Assembly (NCBI GenBank): GCA_958430865.1
Contig: CAUDNR010004189.1
Location: 181,814 to 201,295, forward strand
DNA length: 19,482 bases
Reading direction: 5' to 3'
DNA from: Entrophospora sp. SA101
Lineage: Eukaryota > Glomeromycota > Glomeromycetes > Entrophosporales > Entrophosporaceae
Below, in pieces: positions 9,905 through 18,255 of the stretch. The position numbers and the translations under genes were made by a program. Within the stretch, counting starts at the first letter, position 1; every line of letters starts with the position of its first letter. Under the pieces are notes generated by a model, which saw only the letters and a list, made by a program, of their open reading frames with translations, was not told where the DNA came from and made no database searches.

Positions 9905-11939
9905 TCAAAGTTCAAATACAAGACACACATGATCATCACCAGCCGTTACTATTTTTTTACCATCTCTATTATCAAAATGTATTATTTATTAGTATTATTT
10001 TATTTGATTATTAGCATTAGGATAAGAAAATAGATCTATACTTTGACATAACGAATCCTAATATTGTGTCATCATGTCCATGGAAAACTTTCTCACAATT
10101 ACCAGTTCGATAATCCCAAATGCGAACGGTTTTATCAACTGAACAAGTTGTTATCAAGGGCGATTCATGATGCCATTGAAGTTGAACTATTGCGTCCTTA
10201 TGATATTATTATAGTATTTATAATATAATAAGTTAATAATTCACTAATACATGCATATTTATGTAAATATTCTAAAAAAAACTTACATCGTGTTGACAGG
10301 TTTGCCGAAGTCGCATTGTAGTAAGGTCCCAAATATTTAATTTATTATCAACCGAGCCTGTTGCTGCTAATGATGATCTTAAATAAAAATATTTATTAAT
10401 TTAATTTTTTAAGATAAAGAGAATATTTATATTTGAAAAAAAGATATATCTTACATGTCTGAAAAGCCAACAGTTTCTATCGAGTCGGTATGATTTTCAA
10501 AAGATCCAATAATCTATATATATATATAATTAATAATAATAATGGTAATAGAGATAATAATGATTTTAGCGTTTATTGAATTGAAAATAATAATTATTAT
10601 TATTATTCATACATGTCCATTTGTTAGATTGATTAATTTAGCAGAATGGTCCATAGAACCTGTGAGAACTAAACTATTTTCTTTATTGATAGCAAGTGAA
10701 GTTATTCCTTCATGATGAAATCTTGAGTCATCATCTTAAACAGTAACAACAACAACAATAATTTAATGCTATAAATATAGTTTAATCAACAACCAAACAA
10801 ATATAGTCTTAAAAATATGTGATAATTTACTTGATAATTTAAAAATAGATGTGGCATTTTTTGGATCCCATACTATTAATGATGAATCCTCTGATCCTGT
10901 AACAATCTTTTTACCATCTGGAGTAAATTGACCCGCAGTAACTGATGCTGAATGTCCAGCGAATAGATTCATAAAGTTGCCTGAAGGTACTATTTAAACA
11001 TTATACAAATATATTTCTAATTATGTATTTTTTTAAAAAAAACCAAAATGATAACAATGAATAATTTTATATACTTTGCCACATCCAGATTGTTGATTCA
11101 GCAGTACCAGCCAAAATAACATTGCCTTTGGGATGCCAATCCAACCACTGATCAAAAGTATATATTTATATTAGATATTATCAAAACACATATATACAAA
11201 ATAATTTTATGGACATACTGTAATTTCATTTGGACCTTCTAGTGTGGCAACATGTTGACCATTCTCAACCTTCCATACCATAATTTTACCATCCATACCA
11301 CCAGTTGCTACATATTGTCCATCTTTGCTAAATGACACTGAGACAACTGAATCATCGTGACCTATTATTTTATCAATCATAAATTAGATTAAAAAAAAGT
11401 ATTTTCATCAAATCAAATCAAATATTATTATTAATCAAGCATTCTGACAACAACCAGAAAGTTCGTGCAACTTTTCACCAGTATCTGACCTCCACAGATA
11501 ACTTTTATTATCTCCTCCTCCGGATATAATCATTTCTTCATTAATAGGGTTTATATCAACGGCATACACTGATTCTTTAAATAATTTATGATCAAGATAC
11601 CAAAATTAATATTATGTTGTGACATGTATACATAAGAGATCAACTAATCAGAAAACCTTTATGATCAAAAAAGCCTTGTACTGAATCATCCAGCATTACT
11701 TCTTCAAGATTAGCAATCTCACCATCACTACCATCACCATTGTCATCATCATCCATTGGAATTTGTTCATTATCATTTTCATCAAGTAATTGTTCTTCTA
11801 AAATTTCATCATGTTCAATGAATTCAATAGCTTCTTCTTGATCAAATGATTCCTATTATTTTTATCAATGGATTGATAAATAAAAAAATTCTTTTTGGGA
11901 AACAAAAATAAATGATGTTATTTATCTTACTTGTGACAT
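9905..11939 (-). CDS. AAMP: AAMP / Sqt1 family WD40-repeat protein, complete, 11 exons
   Basis: WD40 propeller protein; the yeast homolog Sqt1 is a dedicated chaperone for ribosomal protein uL16 in 60S assembly. Exons (minus): 11939-11931, 11852-11657, 11574-11455, 11361-11219, 11147-11075, 10989-10831, 10734-10613, 10513-10455, 10377-10287, 10196-10042, 9965-9905. They sum to 1,188 nt, and every splice phase agrees, giving 395 residues (human AAMP 434, yeast Sqt1 431). An acidic N-terminus (DEILEEQLLDEND, then a DDDD run) precedes about eight WD repeats, with visible units such as DNKSYLWRSDTG, DGKIMVWKVENG, the AAMP-typical WLDWHPKGNVILAGTAEST and IWMWQIPSGNF, DSSLIVWDPK, DNKLNIWDLTTM, DKTVRIWDYRTG, and a terminal GDDHVCLVFEL. 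The first coding exon carries only MSQ. The start sits 195 bp from the divergent SMNDC1 start. Confidence 0.96.
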
Positions 11940-12134
11940 TTTTAGAAAATAAATCTTGGTGATGATTGTGTTTATTATCACATAAGATTAACTTATACTG
12001 TTACACTTGTGCATTAAATTGTCCCACCTAGTTAATTTTCTTTTTATATTTTTACAAGAATAAAAAATTTTTTACAATAATAATAATAATAATAAATTCA
12101 ATAAAAAACCTTAATTATTAATAAATAAAATAAG
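11940..12134. promoter_or_regulatory. Divergent (bidirectional) promoter region between AAMP and SMNDC1
   Basis: The 195 bp between two ATGs on opposite strands must hold the 5' control regions of both genes. It has A/T tracts and a TAA microsatellite (about 12073-12096) just before the SMNDC1 start. No clear TATA box. The promoter role is inferred from the layout only. Confidence 0.55.
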
Positions 12135-12940
12135 ATGAGCACAGAAGAACTTACTGAATATCAATATAAATTAGATCAAGTGAATCTTGCATTAAGAAGT
12201 GAGCCAGAAAATGCTTCATTATTAAAGCTAAAAGCTGATTTAACAGAACTTATAAAACTACTTGATCAAGAGGTAACAATTTCACCTAAAAAGTCTCCCT
12301 CTTCAATTTCACCTAGAACCAATTCTACTCCTACCACTCCAATTTCAAGCACAATGCCAACCTTCACAAAGCCACTTCAAGTGGGAGACTCTTGCCTTGC
12401 ACGTTGGTCAGGAGACGGACAATTCTATCAAGCAGAAATAACAGCAATTGGAGGAGGAGATCAAGTATTTTCAGTTATATTTAAAGGGTATAATAACGTT
12501 GAACTTGTAAATGTTCAAGATATAAAACCACTAGAAAAAAATAAAAGGAAAATGTCGCTTGATAAAAAGGAAAAGGAACACAAAAAAAAAAAGGCTGGTG
12601 ATGGACAGAAAAAAGTTAACGAACAGGTTCAAAAACAGAAAAGTTGGCTGGCTTTTGCTAGTAGCACTTCAACAGTACCCGGAAAAAAAGTCACAAAAAC
12701 AAAAAGATTAGCTCAACCACCGATAAATAAGAAGAGTATTTTTGCTACACCTGAAAATCCTGAAGGAAAAGGTAAATAAATAATAGGATATTTTAATTTA
12801 TATAAATTTTATATATTTATAACTAATATATTAAATTAATTCTATACATGTATATATATACATTAGTTGGGGTTGTTGGTAGTGGTAAACCAATGACTCA
12901 CTTCCAACAACGTGGTAAACATATTTTTGACCGTGATTAG
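12135..12940 (+). CDS. SMNDC1: SMNDC1 / SPF30 Tudor-domain splicing factor, complete, 2 exons
   Basis: Spliceosome factor that binds symmetrically dimethylated arginines through a Tudor domain and helps tri-snRNP join the spliceosome. Exon 1 12135-12771, intron 12772-12866 (95 bp, GTAAAT...TTAG), exon 2 12867-12940; 236 residues against 238 in human. The N-terminal helix region (EYQYKLDQVNLALRSEPEN) is followed by a Ser/Pro/Thr linker. The Tudor domain is at residues 83-132 (VGDSCLARWSGDGQFYQAEI to VELVNVQDIKPL), then a Lys-rich segment and the family's conserved end: QKQKSWLAF, NKKSIFATPENPEGK and, in exon 2, VGVVGSGKPMTHFQQRGKH. The splice after GAAGGAAAAG restores GKVGV as in the family. 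The ATG at 12135 is the natural start. Confidence 0.96.
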
Positions 12941-13249
12941 TTTAATTTCTTATGGAACTAGACATTCTTTTTATATTTTACGTATTTTACATAATTTTAT
13001 ATTTTACATTTTTCTTAACTCATCTATATATATATATACATATTTAATTTATGTAAAAAAAAAAAAGAGATAGAGAAAGGACTACTAAAACAGAATGAGA
13101 ACATTATGAAAAGTTTCTTGAAAATTGGATTGATACTTTATAGAGCAGTAAGGAAATTTAATTTGCTCTCTATTATTTGCTCTTTATATACAGCTTTTTT
13201 GGTTTATTAAAATTTTTTTTAAACCATAACCTGGACACACACATACATG

Positions 13250-13320
13250 CATATACATATATATATATGTTTAATATATATATTATATATACATACATAT
13301 TATATATATTATACATAATC
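13250..13320. repeat. AT-dinucleotide-rich tract
   Basis: Alternating TA/CATA runs with several short self-complementary blocks. The frame crossing it (Met at 13177) consists of this repeat and is not a gene. Confidence 0.8.
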
Positions 13321-13422
13321 CGAGCTAATTATTTGGTGGGTGACATCAAGGTAATGAATTAATGCTAGGTTATAATATTCCTTAACAATTTTTTACTAAA
13401 AGAACAATTTGTACAAACTGAG

Positions 13423-13455
<33 letters not shown>

Positions 13456-13486
13456 AGTTATAGTTATAACTATAATTATTATTAAA
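13423..13486. repeat. ATT microsatellite running into an A/T palindrome
   Basis: About ten ATT units are followed by AATAGTTATAG-TTATAA-CTATAATTATT, a near-perfect inverted repeat able to form a cruciform or hairpin. Confidence 0.85.
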
Positions 13487-13834
13487 AAAAGTGCAATGAA
13501 AGAAAATTAAAAATTAAGTTTCCTTTTATTTTTTAATTTATTATTAAAAAAATTCTTGTTTACACTTTTTTAATTATTTTATTCAATTAATAAAAGTTTA
13601 GATTAATTTTTCATTGTTTAAACAGGTATTTCCTCTCTTTATCGATGGTTGTATACGATTGCAATTCGCTGTGCATTTTGAGTATAGTGAGTACACGTCC
13701 TGAACAGGTACCCATTACACCATACCACCTTGTTTTAAAAAAGATTATTGCAAAAATTAAAATTTCTGCCCCTTCAATGATCGCTCCCTATATGTCATAG
13801 TAAATATATTATTTGGAAAAATTGATAGAAAGTT

Positions 13835-13905
13835 CAAAAGATCTTCTTCAACGACAATGTAAAGTCTAATCTTTTCATTAACCAATCAAATAAATAGATC
13901 TTTTG
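13835..13905. repeat. 10-bp inverted repeat upstream of the unknown gene
   Basis: CAAAAGATCT at 13835-13844 has its exact reverse complement AGATCTTTTG at 13896-13905, 51 bp away and 44-114 bp before the ATG at 13949. ACCAATCAAA (CCAAT-like) lies between them. A regulatory role is only a guess. Confidence 0.5.
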
Positions 13906-13948
13906 ATCATCATCTACGCAAAAAAAAATTAGAAAAGATATTTTTATA

Positions 13949-14782
13949 ATGTTAACTTTCATTAAAAATTATTGTAGATATGACAAAAGATTGATAAAAA
14001 TTGAACAAATTCAGAAAGTAAGGGTCGGTAATAATTTTTTCATAAAAACAAAACGATTTAATTATGGCGATGGTAAGAGATATATTGGTCACGATAGTAG
14101 CCATGGCAGTAATTTAACTATCGAAGATAAAGATTATAAAGGACTTTTTTATCATTTGATGAATAATAATTACCCAAAGAAATTTGCACTTTCTTTTCTA
14201 CCTGATATTAACAAAGTAAAAAATCATGATGTTATAATTGGTTGGATACCTTATGAAAAATCTATACCGCAGCCTAAAGCTACTCCAAAAAATTTCAAGG
14301 AAAATGATAAATTTGTAAAACTTTTACATCAAGTTATAGCAGATAATGTTGCAACAATTGAAGATTTAGAATTAAAAGCATTTGCTAAATATCGAAAAAA
14401 TGGGTAATTTGTTAATTAACTAATATTTTTATATAATTTATTTTATTTCTTTATTAATTGTTTTATAATGTTTAGATGGCATCATATTTCTGGTAAATTT
14501 TTGAATTATTATTAAAATATTTGTATATTTTAACAAATTCATCAATGAATTCTTTTCATTCATTCTTTTATTCAAAAAAAAAAAGATTTACGAGATCCTT
14601 CGCCTTGGGGTCGTATACCATTTCCAGAAGATATTATTGGAATGGTAGAAGTTAGAGATGGCAAAATCATTTCTGAAACCTATCAACCAATGCCTACTCA
14701 TCGTATCATAACAACTAAAGGATTATTTGTGTTGAGTGAACCATTTCATAGAAAATTAATAGAGAAATTAAATGAGTTTTAA
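13949..14782 (+). CDS. Conserved protein of unknown function, 3 exons including a 17-nt micro-exon
   Basis: I do not recognise a named family. Exons 13949-14403, 14476-14492 and 14586-14782 join in frame to 222 residues. Both introns (72 and 93 bp) have GT-AG ends, and the 17-nt exon supplies (G)WHHIS, linking ...FAKYRKNG to DLRDPSPWGRIPFPEDIIGM. The N-terminal half has an SFLPDINKVKNHDVIIGWIP segment; a Lys-rich middle and a helical stretch with acidic residues (LLHQVIADNVATIEDLELKA) follow. The C-terminus has a well-formed domain: PSPWGRIPFPEDIIGMVEVR, then YQPMPTHRIITTKGLFVLSE and a final amphipathic helix. Layouts like this (W-G-R-x-P-x-PEDI-x-G-x-V, then a Y/H-R-I-x-T-x-x-G-x-x-x-L block) remind me of uncharacterised fungal proteins of about 200-300 residues. 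The first exons encode a basic start (MLTFIKNYCRYDKRLIKIEQ) that could be a mitochondrial leader. Coding reality is well supported; function is unknown. Confidence 0.82.
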
Positions 14783-15134
14783 TTTAATAATTCAATTCGA
14801 TATATTTTTTTGAAAATAAAGCCTCTTTTTCTTTTCTCCCTGTTACTTCATAAAATTCTTTATAAATTTATATTATAAGTATAATTATGAGACATGATGC
14901 TTTAAAATTTTGTATGCAACTATAATTTTATTTATGGATAAAGAAAGTTTTTTTGAATGGCCAAACTTTAATCCGGATACAAAAGCAATAATGAATATTA
15001 ACACGAATATTTAAAAGTATTACTAATATGAATCAATAAATTTTCAGCCTGGATCTTTTCAAAATCATTCTAATTTCAACAATAATAATATGACTGAAAA
15101 TAATCAACAAAAACGAGAAGATAAAAAAAGACAA

Positions 15135-15185
15135 TAGGAACAGGAACAAGAACAAGAAAAGAACAAGAACAAGGAGAAGGAAACA
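15135..15185 (+). repeat. GAACAA/GAACAG hexamer repeat
   Basis: Purine-rich tandem 6-bp units code Glu-Gln/Lys-Asn runs in the frame of the decayed exon. A TAG at its start and a TAA at its end close the frame. Confidence 0.75.
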
Positions 15186-15188
15186 TAA

Positions 15189-15434
15189 TCAATCAAAACG
15201 ACTAGTGTCTTTAAAAATATTTGCAATTGGTCAACTTATGACAAGTTTTTGAAGGTGGTAAACAAAGAGCTCAAAGGGTCGAGGATAAATTCTGGTATAC
15301 ATTACAGTACTATCACGGTTCCCGTTGACATGTCATCTTTTCATGGCATCTATGGCATTAAAAGAAGCATACACATAAGTTTATCTTTTCATTCAAAAGT
15401 TTATTTATTTTTACTTAATTATATGTATATTTAA
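15189..15434 (+). other. Orphan open stretch of about 81 codons, unassigned
   Basis: Open from the TAA at 15186 to the TAA at 15432-15434, with a first part of balanced composition (SVFKNICNWSTYDKFLKVVN, then KELKGSRINSGIHYSTITVP). It has no Met until well inside (a TTG or internal Met would be needed) and no splice context I can defend. It may be a transposon or pseudogene scrap. I recognise no family. Confidence 0.3.
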
Positions 15435-15639
15435 TTCGGAAAGAAGTATGATTAAAAAATATATGTTTAGATTTCTAATACAAGATCTTCAGCACTGATG
15501 TAAAAACTTCTACATGTATATACAGAAATAATGCAAGTCATTCATCATTAGCATATATAATACATACAGGCTCTAGAACAATTGTAAATTATTATATTTT
15601 GCATTTATATTAATATTTTCTTATTCTAGAATATATAAT

Positions 15640-15940
15640 ATAGTATATAGAAGAATGGGAATGGTGTAAACACTCCAATGTAATCTTGAAAAGTGCATTG
15701 AAAATAGGAATTTCTTTGTCCTTGAATTTATTTGCAATGTCATAGCCTGCTCAATTTCAGTATCAAAAATTTTTTTTTTTTCACCAAACAAACCATTAGA
15801 AGTTCTCTCTTGATTTTTGTAAGTTGTTTTTCTTTTAAAAACACAATATATTATAAAGATATTCTGAATTAACACAAGATCCAATTACAAAGAATATATT
15901 TTTGTAATAGATTATATATGAGATGGAAGTCTTCAAAATT
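15640..15940 (+). pseudogene. Protein kinase pseudogene fragment 1 (N-lobe, beta3 to alpha-D)
   Basis: Plus-strand pieces in shifting frames resemble the Rhizophagus-type tyrosine-kinase-like family. SNVILK (beta3 lysine, normally VALK) lies near 15672-15695, then CIENRNFFVLEFICNVIACS (alpha-C region) in another frame, a spacer with long T and A runs, LTQDPITK at about 15864-15892, and EYIFVIDYI with a stop in place of the next codon and DGSLQNY (hinge/alpha-D) to about 15935. Several frameshifts and stops. The fragment ends abruptly and runs straight into the N-terminal part of a second kinase copy. Confidence 0.65.
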
Positions 15941-16253
15941 ATGAAGATTTATATAAATATAAAAGAAAAGAAAAGTATGGAAAATGTCCAACTTGCAATA
16001 GATATAATACTTATTCAGGATAATGTAAATCATGTGATTCAAAGCTTTTATGTAATTGAAGGATGGACTAGTGGCAATGAAACATTAGATGAGTTGATTA
16101 AAAAAAAGTACAACTTAAATCAACAAGATATGCAAGATATGAAAACCATTATTATCTTCAATGGACTTCTTATAATGATTTAGCAAATATTTAAAGGACA
16201 GGTGAAGACTATACAAAGCTACTTGGTTAAATGATGATAAATATACAGAAAGG
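15941..16253 (+). pseudogene. Protein kinase pseudogene fragment 2 (zinc-ribbon-like N-terminus and start of kinase domain)
   Basis: The frame beginning EDLYKYKRKEKYGKCPTCNR then NTYSG, stop, CKSCDSK shows the CxxC...CxxC N-terminal module of these kinases. After a frame shift GWTSGNETLDELIKK appears (usual text WTSGNxxIDEFIQ), then in a third frame YLQWTSYNDLANI (usually LEWIPYxxFxNI). A damaged glycine-rich loop follows, then LYKATWLNDDKYTER (about 16209-16253). At least three frame changes and several stops. The homology stops at 16253, exactly where repeat copy A starts, so an insertion probably broke it. Confidence 0.78.
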
Positions 16254-16432
16254 TATCCCTTAAACAGTTAATCAGCTATTGATAGCTGATAAAAATTTTT
16301 CTGATATATAAAATTTTCTCTAAGCATATCACTTCCTGATATGAAAATGATATCTGAGATATAGCTGACCGGTCTGTAAAAAAATTTCGGGTGTTGTCCT
16401 TGTGGTTTTTATATAACTTTCTTTTAAAAGTT
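16254..16432 (+). repeat. Dispersed repeat, copy A (about 178 bp)
   Basis: It starts TATCCCTTAAACAGTTAATC and ends near ACTTTCTTTTAAAAGT. It aligns over its length with 17854-18028 at roughly 85% identity by eye, in the same orientation. It includes a CAGCTAT-TG-ATAGCTG perfect hairpin (about 16273-16288) and a conserved GGTCTGTAAAAAAATTT...GTGTTGTCCTTGTGG block. It interrupts the kinase pseudogene. Confidence 0.88.
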
Positions 16433-16935
16433 GGTCGAGCATAGTGGAAATTTGAAATGTTGCACTAATTTTTTATATTGTGCAACGTAGCTTTACAATA
16501 CAAGGCAAACATTCTGGCAATAAAAAGTAAGTGATAAACTGGATTTGAATTGGATCTGAACTTGATCTCCAATTTATAGAGGTAACAACTATATACTGGT
16601 GAAGTTTCAGGAGCAATGAGTTCTGTATGACATTTCGTGTAACAACAAACTTCCACCATGCTAGTTGGTCAATTGGCTATTTTTACTTTGCTGATCATTA
16701 TATTGACCAATAAGAATCCGAGATCGTGATTTTGTGTTAACATTAAAGAAATACTCTGACCGTTTAAGGTATAGTGAGATATGACTGTGTGTCATTCATT
16801 AAACGATTCTATTAATATTAGTTCCAGATATTTTAAAATACTATTGATTGTTATTGTTGTAATTAAAATATTTTATTTGTTACGTTAATTCAAAAATTAT
16901 GTGAAACTTCATGATAAATCATTTCATATAATATG
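16433..16935. other. Insert between kinase fragments, unassigned
   Basis: Follows repeat copy A and precedes the return of kinase homology. It contains an inverted GTTGCAC...GTGCAAC pair (about 16459-16492) and TTGGTCAAT / ATTGACCAA (16665-16673 / 16704-16712). Frames on either strand look like chance. Probably the rest of the element that brought in repeat A. Confidence 0.45.
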
Positions 16936-17325
16936 ATTTATGGATCAACACAAGATTCAGTTACAAAAGAATATAATGTATGGAAGGTAGGTATAAGTCT
17001 TCAAAAATTATTTAACAGAGGATTTTAAAAATTTAAAATGAGAAGACAAAATTAGTACTCTTAGAGAAATTATTGAAGAAATATATTCATAAAGAAGAAA
17101 CTATTCATTGTAATCTTCATGTTGGTAATATTCTAGTCCTTCATAAATTACAGACTTGGATTATCATACTCAGCTAGACAAACATCTGCATCAAACAAAA
17201 ATGATATATTTGGAATATTACCATATCTCGTGCCTGAAGTTTTAAAGGAGAAACCATATACAACAGTATCAGATATATATAATTTAGGGGTTCTGATATC
17301 TGTAGTATCAACTGGCCAATAAGTG
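16936..17325 (+). pseudogene. Protein kinase pseudogene fragment 3 (hinge to subdomain IX)
   Basis: IYGSTQDSVTKEYNVWKVG (16936-) and SLQKLF correspond to the hinge and alpha-D. Then comes NLK-stop-EDKISTLREIIEEIYS (TGA where the family has Trp), a frameshift, and HCNLHVGNIL at 17106-17135, the catalytic loop HCDLHxGN with the catalytic Asp replaced by Asn. A TDLG-like activation start near 17153 is broken by a 1-base loss. Next are NDIFGILPYLVPEVLKEK (APE region PYLVPEV at 17221-17241) and SDIYNLGVLISVVSTGQ ending in TAA. The pieces keep the right order but cannot make a working kinase. This fits the C-terminal continuation of fragment 2 across the insertion. Confidence 0.82.
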
Positions 17326-17853
17326 TTAAATTGAAAAAGTGATTACATTACCAAGAAATAAGGGAACTAGATGATTGAATCTAGAACATATTAATATAAA
17401 TAACGTTGTCACATCTTGACTTTGTATATCTATACAACTTCATAATTGTAACCACATACATACTAATCCTGTGTATAATTATTTTTTATTTGGTTTTTTT
17501 TTTCTTTAGCAATGGAGAGTATTGTTTAGTGAAAGATAGTTTTTGAAAATAAAGCATAAATATATATTATTACACTTTAACATAAGTATTTTAAATTATT
17601 TTTCCTCCAAGATTTTAATAAATAAATAAAAATTTAATCATTTACTTGTTTGACAATTGATACTTGAAACAAACTTTGAATTGAATCAATTAAATTAATT
17701 TTATCAAGTTAAATACAATGTTCAATGTCAAAACCCTTTTGTGCTTCTGAAGATGGTTTTTTTTTGTAGAAAATAAATATTACAATTTACTTAGAGTTTA
17801 CTAATAATTGTTGAAGCTAGAAGGACACCAAAGGATAAATTTAGATTTATATT
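17326..17853. other. Intergenic, A+T-rich, no gene seen
   Basis: Lies between the kinase pseudogene and repeat copy B. No coding-like frame and no clear repeats beyond A/T runs. Confidence 0.55.
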
Positions 17854-18028
17854 TATCCCTTAACGGTTAATCGGCTATTGATAGCTGATAAAATTTTTCT
17901 GATATAAAAATTTTCTCTAAGCATATAACTTCCTAATACGAAAATGATCTTTGAGATTCAGCCAATTGGTCTGTAAAAAAATTTTTGAGTGTTGTCCTTG
18001 TGGTTTTCGTATAACTTTCTTTAAAAGT
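17854..18028 (+). repeat. Dispersed repeat, copy B (about 175 bp), upstream of piggyBac transposase
   Basis: It starts TATCCCTTAACGGTTAATCG, with TTAAC-G-GTTAA palindromic, then GGCTATTGATAGCTGATAAA, and ends near ACTTTCTTTAAAAGT. Same orientation as copy A. It ends 227 bp before the transposase ATG, so it may be the 5' terminal region of that element. The overlapping minus-strand frame is a by-product. Confidence 0.85.
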
Positions 18029-18169
18029 CATGCAATTGGAAAAAAATCGGAAATTTTTTTGTACAACAATATTGCAGATCATCAAAACACCCGAAAATTT
18101 TGCCCGAATTTCTTTGCCAATAATTAAAAAAAGCAAAAATAAATGTACCATCATCATCCAAAGCAAGAG

Positions 18170-18178
18170 TATATAAAG
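18170..18178 (+). promoter_or_regulatory. TATA box of the piggyBac transposase gene
   Basis: TATATAAAG lies 86 bp before the ATG at 18256, with an A/T-rich leader between. A typical core-promoter layout; transcription is not shown by the sequence. Confidence 0.6.
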
Positions 18179-18255
18179 GGAAGTAAAATTTTCATTTTTT
18201 TAAAAATAAATCAATTAATTTAAAAAAAAAAAACTAATACCAGTTATTTTAAAAA

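Larger units (their letters stand above)
12941..13948. other. Intergenic region with microsatellites and one G+C-richer island
   Basis: No gene is supported in these 1,008 bp. Contents: A-rich runs, an alternating AT/TATACA tract (13250-13320), an ATT microsatellite (13423-13455) merging into a TTATAGTTATAACTATAA palindrome, a less A+T-rich patch at 13626-13740, and a CCAAT-like word plus an inverted repeat just before the next gene. Confidence 0.6.
14783..15640. other. Decayed, exon-like sequence without an intact gene
   Basis: Several coding-looking scraps but no consistent model. A short frame starts at ATG 14934 (MDKESFFEWPNFNPDTKAIM, stop after 27 codons). After a good acceptor (AAATTTTCAG at about 15048-15050) a frame reads PGSFQNHSNFNNNNMTENNQ and on into a Gln/Lys/Glu repeat, stopping at a TAG in the repeat (15135-15137). 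From 15450 to 15640 the sequence is plain A/T-rich. The scraps may be the remains of one gene. Confidence 0.5.

Noticed and set aside
13177..13362. Plus-strand frame rich in Tyr/Ile/Thr
   Set aside because: It translates an AT microsatellite; composition is not protein-like.
13680..13740. tRNA-like words (AGTATAGTGAGTAC resembling an A box)
   Set aside because: No GGTTCGANTCC-type B box, no cloverleaf arms and no acceptor stem found around it.
15621..15884. Minus-strand frame of 87 codons
   Set aside because: It lies opposite kinase fragment 1, where the plus strand carries recognisable kinase motifs.
16465..16659. Minus-strand 64-codon frame in the insert
   Set aside because: No family resemblance, no promoter or splice context; probably chance within transposon sequence.
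17933..18166. Minus-strand 77-codon frame across repeat copy B
   Set aside because: The same kind of frame appears in broken form in copy A; it is a by-product of the repeat.
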